Below are positions 51,748 to 61,822 of a stretch of 64,000 nt of DNA, one piece after another (the stretch's first letter is position 1; each line of letters begins with the position of its first letter). Below the pieces are notes generated by a model. That model did not search any database. It saw nothing but the letters and a program-made list of their open reading frames with translations, and was not told the origin of the DNA. Made by a program: the position numbers and the translations under genes. Location: positions 1,081,001-1,145,000 of the forward strand of contig NC_065573.1 in NCBI RefSeq assembly GCF_937616625.2, given 5' to 3'. The DNA is from Mercurialis annua. Its lineage: Eukaryota > Streptophyta > Magnoliopsida > Malpighiales > Euphorbiaceae.

Positions 51748-54700
51748 CAAACGTTTCACCTTTTTAGCGATTTAAGCCAAACGTTTAAAAACGCTACGAA
51801 ACAAATCCAAACGTTTCACCTTTTTAGCAATTTAAGTTGAACGTTTGCAAACGCTACGAAACAAATCCAAACGTTTCACATTTTTAGCGATTTAAGCCAA
51901 ACGTTTATGAAACATATCCAAACGTTTCACCTATTTTGCGATGTAAGCCAAACGTTTTCAAACGTTACGAAACAGATCCAAACTTTTCACCTTTTTAGCG
52001 ATTTAAGTTAAACGTTTACAAACGTTATGAAACAAATCCAAATGTTTCACCTTTTTAGCGATCTAAGCGAAACGTTTACAAACGTTGCGAAACAAATCCA
52101 AACATTTAACCTTTTTAGAGATTTAAGCCAAACATTTACAAACTTTACGAAACAAATTCCAACGTTTCGCCTTTTTAGCTATTTAAGCCAAACGTTTACA
52201 AACGTTACAAAACAAATCCAAACCTTTCCCCTTTTTAGAGATGTAAGCCAAATGTTTACAAACGTTACGAAACAAAACTAAACGTTCAAAACATTATGAA
52301 ATAAATCCAAACGTTTCCCATTTTTAGCGATTTAAACCAAACATTTACAAACGTTATGAAACAAAAACCAAGCGTTTCACCTTTTTAGTAATTTAAGCTA
52401 TACGTTTACAAACGTTACAAAACAAATCCAAGCGTGTTCCCTTTTTAGCAATATAAACCAAACGTTTACAAACGTTACGAAACAAATCCAAACGTTTCAC
52501 CTTTTTAGCGATCTACGCCAAACGTTTACAAACGTTACGAAACAAATCCAAACTTTTTTCCTTTTTAGCGATTTAAGAAAACATTTACAAACGTTACGAA
52601 ACAAATCCAAACATTTCCCCTTTTTAGATATTTAAGCCAAACGTTAACAAATTTTACGAAACAAAACCAAACGTTTAAAAGCTTATGAAACAAATCCAAA
52701 CGTTTCACATTTTTAGTGATTTGAGCTAAACCTTTACAAACGTTACGAAACAAAACCAAGCGTTTCACCTTTTTAGAAATTTGAGCCAAATGTTTACAAA
52801 CGTTACGAAACAAATCAAAGCGTCTCACCGTTTTAGGAATTTAAGCTAAACGTTTACAAACGTTCCGAAAGAAATCCAAGTGTTTCACCTTTTTAGTAAT
52901 TTAAGCGAAACGTTTACGAACGTTATGAAACAAATCCAAACATTTCACCTTTTTAGCGATTTAAGCCAAACGTTTACAAATGGTACGAAAAAAGTCCAAA
53001 CGTTTCACCTTTTTACGGATTAAAGCAAAACGTTTATAAACGCTACGAAACAAATCAAAATGTTTCACCTTTTTAGCCATTTAAGCCAAACGTTTACAAA
53101 CGTTACAAAACAAATCCAAGCGTTTCTCCTTTTTAGCAATTTGAACCAAACGTTTACAAACGCTACGAAACAAATCCAAACGTTTCACCTTTTTAGTGAT
53201 TTAAGCCAAACGTTTACAAACGTTACGAAACAAATCAAAACGTTTCCCCTTTTTAGCGAATTAAGCCAAACATTTACAAACGTTACGAAACAAACCCAAA
53301 CGTTTCACCTTTTTAGCGATTTAAGCCAAACCTTTACAAACGTTACGAAACAAATCTAAATGTTTCCCCTTTTTAGCGATTTAATCCAAACCTTTACAAA
53401 TGTTACGAAACGAATTCAAACGTTTCCAATTTTTAGCAATTTAGGCCAAACGTTTACAAAAGTTACGAAACAAATCCAAATGTTTCACCTTTTTAGCGAT
53501 TGAAGCCAAGCCTTTACAAACGTTACGAAAGAAATCCAAACGTTTCCCCTTTTTAGCGATTTAAGCCAAACCTGTACAAACGTTACGAAATAATTTCAAA
53601 CGTTTCCCATTTTTAGCGATTTAAGCCAAACGTTTACAAAGGTTACGAAACAAATCCAATCGTTTCACCTTTTTAGCAATTTAAGCCAAACGTTTACAAA
53701 CGTTACCAAACAAATCCAAGCGTTTAACCTTTTTAGTAATTTAAGCGAAAATGTTTACAAACGTTACGAAACAAATCCAAGAGGTTCACCTTTTTAGCAA
53801 TTTATTCCAAACGTTTACAAATGTTACGAAACAAATATAAATGTTTCCCCTTTTTAGCGATTTAAGCCAAATGTATACAAACGTTATGAAACAAATCCAA
53901 CCGTTTCACCTTTTTAGCGATTTAAGCCAAAAGTTTACAAAGATTAGGAAAGAAATCAAAATATTTCACCTTTTTGGCAATTTAAGCCAAACGTTTACAA
54001 ACGTTACGAAACAAAACCAAATGTTTAAAACGTTAAGAAAGAAATCCAAACGTTTCACATTTTTAGCGATTTAAGCCAAACCTTTACAGACTTTACGAAA
54101 CAATATAAAATGTTTAAAATGTTACGAAACAAATCCAAACGTTTCACATTTTTAGCGATTTAAGCCAAACCTTTACAAATGTTACGATACAAAACGAAGC
54201 GTTTCACCTTTTTAGCAATTGAAGCCAAACGTTTACAAACGTTCCGAAACAAATCCAAGCGTTTCACCTTTTTAGTAATTTAAGTTAAACGTTTACAAAC
54301 GTTAAAAAAAATTCCCAGTGTTTCACCTTTTTAGCAATATAAGCCAAACGTTTACAAACGTTACAAAACAAATCCAAGCGTTTCACCTTTTTACCAATTT
54401 AAGCGAAACGTTTACAAACGTTACGAAACAAATCCAAACGTTTCACCTTTTTAGCGATTTAAGGCAAACCATTACAAACGGTATGAAACAAATCCAAATA
54501 TTTCCCCTTTTTAGCGATTTAAGCCAAACGTTTATAAACGATATTAAACAAATCCAAACGTTTCGCCTTTTTTGCAATTAAAGCCAAACGTTTACAAACG
54601 TTACGAAACAAATCAAACGTTTCACCTTTTTAGCGATTAAAGCCAAACGTTTACAAACGTTACGAAACAAATCCAAACGTTTCACCTTTTTAGAGATTTA

Positions 54701-57700
54701 AGCCAAACGTTTCAAAATGTTACGAAATAAATCCAAACGTTTCTCCTTTTTAGCAATTTAAGCTAAATGTTTACAAATGTTACGAAAAAAATCCAAACGT
54801 TTCCCCTTTTAGGGATTAAAGCCAAACGTTTATAAATGCTACGAAACAAATCCAAACATTTCCCCTTTTTAGCCATTTAAGTCGAACATTTAAAAACGCT
54901 ACGAAACAAATCCACGAGTTTTCCTTTTTAGCAATTTGAGCCAAACGTTTACAAACGTTACGAAACAAATAAAAGCGTTTCACCTTTTTAGCAATTTAAG
55001 CCAAACGTTTACAAACGTTACGAAATAAATCTAAGCGTTTTACCTTTTTAGCAATTTAAGCCAAACGTTTACAAACGTTCCGAAAAAAATCCAAGCGTTT
55101 CACCTTTTTAGCAATTTAAGCCAAACGTTTACAAATGTTACGAAACAAATTTACACGTTTCACCTTTTTAGCGATTTAAGCCAAACGTTTACAAACGTTA
55201 CGAAACAAATCCAAACATTTCACCTTTTAGCGATTTAAGCCAAACGTTTACAAAGGTTAGGAAACAAATCCAAACATTTCAACATTTTAGCGACTTAAGC
55301 CAAACGTTTATAAACGCTACGAAACAAATCCAAACATTTCACCTTTTTAGCAATTTAAGCCAAACGTTTACGAAACTAATCCAAACATTTCACCTTTTTA
55401 GCACTTTATGCCAAACGTTTACAAAGGTTACGAAACAAATCCAAATGTTTCACCTTTTTAATGATTGAAGCCAAACATTTACAAACGTTACGAAAAAAAT
55501 CCGAACGTTTCACCTTTTTAGCTATTTCAGCCAAACGTTTTCAAACGTTACGAAACAAATCCAAACGTTTGACCTTTTTAGCGATTTAAGCCAAACGTTT
55601 ACAAAGGTTATGAAACAAAACTAAACGTTTAAAATATTATGAAATAAATCCAAATGTTTACCATTTTTTGCCATTTAAGTCAAACATTTACAAAAGTTAC
55701 GAAACAAAACCAAGCGTTTCTTTTTTATAGCAATCTAAGCAAAATGTTTACAACCGTTACAAAACAAATCCAAACGTTTCACCTTTTTAGTAATTTAAGT
55801 CAAACGTTTACAAACGTTATGAAACAAATCCAAATGTTTCACCTTTTTAGCTATTTAAGCCAAACATTTACAAATGTTACGAAACAAAACCAAGTGTTTC
55901 ACCTTTTTAGCAATTTAAGCCAAACGTTTACAAACGTTACAAAACAAATCCAAGCGTTTCACCTTTTTAGCAATTAAAGCCAAACATTTACAAACGTTAC
56001 GAAACAAATCTAAGTGTTTCACCTTTTTAGCAATTTAAGCCAAACGTTTACAAACGTTCCGAAAAAAATATGAGTAGTTCACCTTTGTAGTAATTTAAGC
56101 CACACGTTTACAAATGCTACGAAACAAATCCAAGCGTTTTACCTTTTTAGCAATGTAAGCCAAACGTTTACAAACGTTACGAAACAAATCCAATGTTTCA
56201 CCTTTTTAACGATATAAACCGAACGTTTACAAACGTTATGAAAAAAAACCAAGCGTTTCCCCTTTTTAGCAATTTAAGCCAAACATTTACAAACGTTACG
56301 AAACAAATCCAAACGTTTCACCTTTTTAGTGATTTAAGCCAAACGTTTACAAACATTACGAAACAAATCTAAACATTTCACCTTTTTAGCGATTTAAGCC
56401 AAACGTTTACAAAATGTTACGAAACAAATCCAAGCGGTTCCCCCTGTTAGCAATTTAGGCCAAACGTTTTACTAACGTTACGAAACAAATCCAAACATTT
56501 CACCTTTTTAGCGATTTAACCAAATGTTTACAAAGGTTAGGAAACCAATCCGAGTGTTTCACCTTTTTAGAAATTTAAGCAAAACGTTTACAAACGTTAC
56601 GAAATAAATCCGAGCGTTTCATGTTTTTAGCAATTTAAGCCAAACGTTTCCAAACGTTACTAAACAAATTAAATGTTTCACCTTGTTAGCGATTCAAGCC
56701 AAAAGTTTACAAACGTTACAAAACAAATCCAAACATTTCACCTTTTTAACGATTTTAACCAAACGTTTACAAACGTTACGAAACAAATCCAAACGTTTCA
56801 CCCTTTTAGCGATTTAAGCCAAACATTTACCAACGTTACGAATCAAATACTAACGTTTCTTTTTTTTAGCAAATTAAGCCCAACGTTTACAAACGTTATG
56901 GAACAAATCCAAACGTCTCACATATTTAGCAATTTAAGCCAAAGGTTTACAAACGTTTCGAAACAAATCCAAGCATTTCATTTATTAGAAATTTAAGAAA
57001 AACGTTTACAAATGTTACGAAACAAATCCAAACGTTTCACCTCTTTAGCGATTTAAACAAAACATTTACAAACCCTACGAAAAAATCCAAGTGTTTCACT
57101 TTTTTAGCGATTTAAGCCAAACGTTTACAAACGTTACGAAACAAATCCAAACGTTTCACCTTTTTAGTGATTTAAGCTAAAAGTTTACAAACGCTACGAA
57201 ACAAATCCAAACGTTTCACCTTTTTATAAATTTAAACCAAAAGTTTACAAACGCAACGGAAAAAAAACCAAACGTTTCCCCTTTTTAGCGATTTAAGCCA
57301 AACATTTACAACCGTTTACAAAACTAATCCAAACCTTTCCCCTTTTTAGCGATGTAAGGCAAATGTTTACAAACGTTACGAAATAAATCCAAATGTTTCA
57401 CCTTTTTAGCGATTTAAGCCAAACATTTACAAACTTTACAAAACAAATACAAACGTTTCACCTTTTTAGCGATTTAAGCCAAACGTTACAAACGTTACGA
57501 AACAAATCCAAACCTTTCATCTTTTTATCGATTTAAGACAAACGTTTACAAACGTTACGAAACAAAACTAAACGTTTAAAACATTACGAAACAAATCCAA
57601 ACGTTTCCAATTTTTAGCGATTTAAGCCAAACATTACGAAACAAAACCAAGCGTTTCCCCTTTTTTGCAATTTAAGCCAAACGTTTACAAACGTTACAAA

Positions 57701-57959
57701 ACAAATTCAAGCGTTTCACCTTTTTTGCAATTTAAGCCAAACATTTACAAACGTTAAGAAACAAATCCAAACTTTTCACCTTTTTAGAGATTTAAGCCAA
57801 ACATTTACAAACTGGAAGAATGTAATATCCCGGAAAATTTTTAAAATTTTCTAAATATGTTTTCGGTAATAAATTGAATTTTTCGGGGGGCGGTTCGATT
57901 CGTAGTTTAATTTTTGGTCAGGTTCAATTTCAGAAATTTGTGTAGTCCTTTTTATTTTT

Positions 57960-58148
57960 GGTGGTTCAACCAAAATGGTTGAACCACCACATGTGAATCA
58001 GGTCTCGAAAGAGACCTGACCCAAAAATGAGAATTCTCGTTCGAGAATTGTGATTCTCGAACGAGACCTCAGCATTTTAAGCTGAGTCTCGTTCGAGAAT
58101 CAGCATTCTCGAACGAGAATGCATCAGCTTTGCTGGTCTCGTTCGAGA
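57960..58148 (+). promoter_or_regulatory. Palindrome array in the solo LTR, upstream of the promoter region
   Basis: A perfect 12-bp stem with a 5-nt loop (GGTGGTTCAACC) spans 57960-57988, then GGTCTCGAAAGAGACC is at 58001-58016. Five copies of TCTCGTTCGAGA alternate with its reverse complement, at 58035, 58055, 58087, 58107 and 58137. Four contain TTCnnGAA, the dyad of heat-shock elements. A weak TATA-like TTAAATAC lies at 58208-58215. A regulatory role is inferred. Confidence 0.5.
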
Positions 58149-59200
58149 CCAGCAGGACCCTTGTGAGGAGGGTAGTTTGGGGCTATGTTTCACTCATTTT
58201 CAAAGCCTTAAATACGTAAAACTTTTACCCTAATCATTCTCCATACTTCAAACATACACTAGCCGTCAACAACTTCGATCATTCTCTGAAAATCGCTGCT
58301 CATAATCCCTCTTGAAGTTTGCTGAAATCATCGGTATGTATGTTCTTAAGTTTTTAGTTTTAACTCTAAATGGCACTTCCGTAATTTGAGTCGTTCTCTC
58401 TCGATTCTAGATCGAAATTGATTCCGTTCGATCCCGGAGATTCTAGACTCGCGTATCTACGTTTCCCCATCTCAATTACGCTAAACGGTACGTAATCGAT
58501 CTCGTTTTAATCGCCGCACGGTTATCGTTTTTGTTTGTTAAAAACTGTTTTTGTATTAAGCATGGATCTGCCGAATACCTTCGACTCTTTTGGCCATGAT
58601 CTTGCTTGTAGATGATGGTGAATCTCTTGGGTTGTTGTTAGTTTAAGCTTTCAATGAGTATCAATCCATTGTTCAATAATGGTTCTTCGTGCTCGGGATG
58701 AATAGGATCCGGCAGTAACATTCTTGATGGATTCATAGTGTTTGATGTCTTTTATTGGTGATTGAAGTTTGATTTTCGTTTTGATTGATAGATTAAGTTT
58801 CAAATTGTTCATGTAGTAAGTTTGGAGGGAATGGTTTGTTTGATTGAAAAATTTAAGTGTTGCTTGTTGATTGAATTGCAAGCATGGCGGGTTGATATGC
58901 TTTTCAAATTGAAAGAGATGGAAAAATAGTCCCTTTGGTCATTCATTGTTTTGTTATAATTCGAATTTTACTTTGATTTATAAATTAAATATTTAAAACG
59001 ATACTTAATTATAAATTGAGTTAATATAATTACTCGGGTAATTCTATTTAGTTAAGAATATCAATTCGGCTTGAAAATGGCTAAATTACAATTTAGTCCC
59101 TGAATGATTTTATAACTTATTTAAGTAAGTTTTTGATTAGTAACTTTATATTTTGTTTTAATTATAAACAAAAGTAATTAATTTGATTTCGAATATCAAA

Positions 59201-59281
59201 TTGGCTAAAGTACAGTTTAGTCCCTAATTGGCTAAAGTACAGTTTAGTCCCTAATTGGCTAAAGTAAAATTTAGTCCCTAA
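59201..59281 (+). repeat. Three copies of a 27-bp repeat in the solo LTR
   Basis: TTGGCTAAAGTACAGTTTAG plus TCCCTAA is repeated at 59201, 59228 and 59255, the third copy with two changes. A diverged relative (GGCTAAATTACAATTTAGTC) is near 59080, so the local expansion grew from an older motif. Confidence 0.85.
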
Positions 59282-59986
59282 ACTTTTATAAGACATTTAA
59301 TTAAGTTTTTGGGTTGTAACTTGGGTTACTTGAAATTGAAGTTATTGAGTTCCGCTTTTACAATGGATTATTATTTTATTGAAGTGTTTCTAAATATAAA
59401 CTCGGGTTTATATTGATAAATGTTTTGAGTCGGGTTAGACTTGGGTCATCCGACAAGTGAGGTTAGCTTGGTAGTTAATGATAACTCGGCTAACCCACTA
59501 TTTGGAAAATTAATTATTATTTAAAGATTATTAAATAATATTTATAAATTTGATTTTAAGCAAGAACTCAATAGACTTATATTAATTGGGCTTTATTACC
59601 TAATGGGTATTTTTGTGTGTTCAGGCTTGTGTTATTTCGACGTGTTATTTGTGCTACTCCTATGTGGTGTCTAGTACTCTCTAGAGTTAGGGTCTGTTTT
59701 TAATAATTATTTTATTTGTCTAGACCCGTCTATTGTTCGTGCTCCAGAGGCGAACCAGGATTAGTTGCTTGCCGGTTTTCACGTGGATTAGCAAGCAGTG
59801 AGTTTGTACTTACTATTTACCGCTTTATTAAGTAAATTGTTATTTTAATATTTAAATATATATACTGTACGTATATTTCGAACTGTTTTTATATTATGGC
59901 TTCTAGTTGGAACATGCTACCTAATGGGCATCATTAGGACTGCGTGCGCACCGGTATTGATCTGGGTAAGTTATATATGGAAATGT

Positions 59987-60100
59987 GGTAACTCGGTGTG
60001 AGCATAGCTCTCGGGACCAAGTAGAGTAACTCGGTGTAGCTCAGCTCTCGGGACTCTGGTATAAGTGTGGTCAGTGGTAACTCGGTGTAGCTCCGCCTTT
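59987..60100 (+). repeat. Imperfect repeats of TAACTCGGTGTAGCTC near the solo LTR 3' end
   Basis: TAACTCGGTGT occurs at 59989, 60027 and 60078. The first two copies are followed by AGCTCTCGGGAC and the last by a diverged form. Spacing is 38 and 51 bp. It lies shortly before the terminal GCGCCGGTCGCG block. Confidence 0.7.
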
Positions 60101-60152
60101 CAATTACCCATACCTTAGCGCCGGTCGCGATTCATGAAAATGGGTCGTGACA

Positions 60153-61267
60153 GTAACGAAACAAATCCAAACATTTCACCTTTTTAGCGATTTAAGCCAA
60201 ACGTTTACAAAACTTAGAAAACAAATCCAAATGTTTCACCTATTTAACAATTCAAGACAAACGTTTACAAACATTACGAAACAAATCCAAGCATTTTACC
60301 CTTTAGCAATTTAAGCCAAACATTTACAAACGTTACGAAACAAATCAAACATTTCACCTTTTTAGCGATTAAAGCCAAACATTTACAAATGTTAAGAAAC
60401 AAATCCAAATGTTTCACCTTTTTAGAGACTTAAGCCAAACGTTTCAAAATATTACGAAACAAATCCAAACGTTTCGCCTTTTAAGCAATTTAAGCCAAAT
60501 GTTTACAAATGTTACGAAAAAAATCCAAACGTTTCCCCTTTTAGGGATTAAAGCCAAACGTTTATAAATTCTACGAAACAAATCCAAACGTTTACCCTTT
60601 TTAGCCATTTAAGCCAAACGTTTAAAAACGGTACGAAACAAATCCAAGAGTTTCTCCTTTTTAGAAATTTGAGCCAAACGTTAACAAACGTTACGAAACA
60701 AATCAAAGCGTTTCACCTTTTTAGCAATTTAAGCCAAACGTTTACAATCGTTACGAAATAAATCTAAGCGTTTCACCTTTTTAGCAATTTAAGCCAAACA
60801 TTTACAAACGTTCCGAAAAAAATCCAAGCGTTTCTCCTTTTTAGCAATTTAAGCCAAACGTTTACAAATGTTACGAAACAAATTTACACGTTTCACCTTT
60901 TTAGCGATTTAAGCCAAACGTTCACAAACGTTACGAAACAAATCCAAACATTTCACCTTTTAGCGATTTAAGCCTAACGTTTACAAAGGTTAGGAAACAA
61001 ATCCAAACGTTTCACCTTTTTAGCGATTTAAGCCAAACGTTTACAAACGGTACGAAGCAAATCCAAACGTTTCACCTTTTTAGCGATTTAAGCCAAACGT
61101 TTACAAACACTACGAAACAAATCTAAACGTTTCACCTTTTTGGCAATTTAAGTCGAACGTTTGCAAACGCTACGAAACAAATCCAAACGTTCCACATTTT
61201 TAGCGACATAAGCCAAACGTTTACGAAACTAATCCACACGTTTCACATTTTTAGCGATGTAAGCCAA
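60153..61267 (+). repeat. 60-bp tandem satellite array, segment 4
   Basis: Satellite in the same orientation and register as before the solo LTR. The order of variants (an AAACTTAGAAAAC monomer, ATTTAACAATTCAAG, and so on) parallels that at about 4783-5650, so the same higher-order block continues through the solo LTR. Nothing else is seen. Confidence 0.95.
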
Positions 61268-61822
61268 GCCTTCTTAGCGATGCCGTCGTCCATCGCGCGT
61301 GAGAGAAGAAGAAGAATGACGATGGTTTCTTATGTTATGTAACTTACTCTTTTCCTCTATTCCATTCTTTTTCCTTTCCTTTCTTATCCTATTGAGTCCA
61401 CTTGCTATTTTCTTATCTCTATAACTCTTCTCTATTAAGTTTTGGCTAAACTTCATTTTAGGTTCAATTTGGTTAAATTACACTTTAACTCAAATTCTTA
61501 ATTAATCATCGCGTCTAATTTATAAAATGGTTTCGTAAATTTACGAAAGCGTGACGATAATTTTTTATCAATAAATAATGAACTCCACATTATTTATTTA
61601 CTCGGATCAAATTAATTATTTATTTTTCTTATTCCGATAATTAAGTTCCGCTAAATTCCAATTTATCTCATAATAATTAAATTATTATCTTGCGATAATT
61701 TTATTAGACCACTTTGGCCTAATTCTTATTTCTCGAACTTAATTGCGATATCCAAGATTAAATTCTCGCATTTATGCCTCATGGCACCTTACGTAGTACT
61801 TTTAAAAATACGGGGTATTACA
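61268..61822 (-). mobile_element. Truncated Tekay-type LTR fragment
   Basis: Read on the minus strand it begins TGTAATACCCCGTATTTTTAA at 61822, the same type of terminus as the other two LTRs here. It continues about 555 bp as A/T-rich sequence, then a CT-rich and CG-containing stretch (CTTCTTCTTCTCTCACGCGCG), and stops abruptly in satellite near 61268 without a CA end. It is therefore the 5' part of an LTR with the rest deleted. Only about 17 bp of satellite (monomer positions 5-21) are missing across it. An open frame at 61274-61456 has no family features. Confidence 0.7.

Larger units (their letters stand above)
36774..57820 (+). repeat. 60-bp tandem satellite array, segment 3
   Basis: Same monomer and orientation. 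It contains the large 5342-bp duplication described separately. The junction near 38276 (AAGAAAAAATCC followed directly by AAAACCAAACG) lacks about 830 bp present in the equivalent blocks at 27175-28015 and 51900-52670, so it is a block-specific deletion. From about 53400 onward monomers resemble those of segment 1 (for example 55400-57700 against 2430-4700). No gene-like feature is visible. Confidence 0.96.
57821..60152 (+). mobile_element. Solo LTR of a Tekay-like Ty3/gypsy element
   Basis: 2332 bp beginning TGTAATATCCCGG and ending GGGTCGTGACA, with satellite on both sides and no internal region. The 3' third matches the chromovirus LTR at 15457-18109 in reverse complement: ACGTGGATTAGCAAGCAGTG, TTTACCGCTTTATTAAGTA, GCACCGG and the terminal GCGCCGGTCGCGATTCATG. 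It is therefore a related but distinct family in the opposite orientation. No matching 5-bp target duplication is evident: the left flank reads ACAAACTGGAAGAA and the right flank GTAACGAAAC. Short frames inside it are not coding. Confidence 0.85.

Noticed and set aside
58651..58881. 76-residue minus-strand frame in the solo LTR
   Set aside because: It lies inside the LTR, is antisense to the expected transcript, and has low-complexity Asn/Lys/Gln composition without a domain.
61274..61456. 60-residue minus-strand frame in the LTR fragment
   Set aside because: Short, Lys/Arg-rich, lies in an LTR, and no family is recognised.
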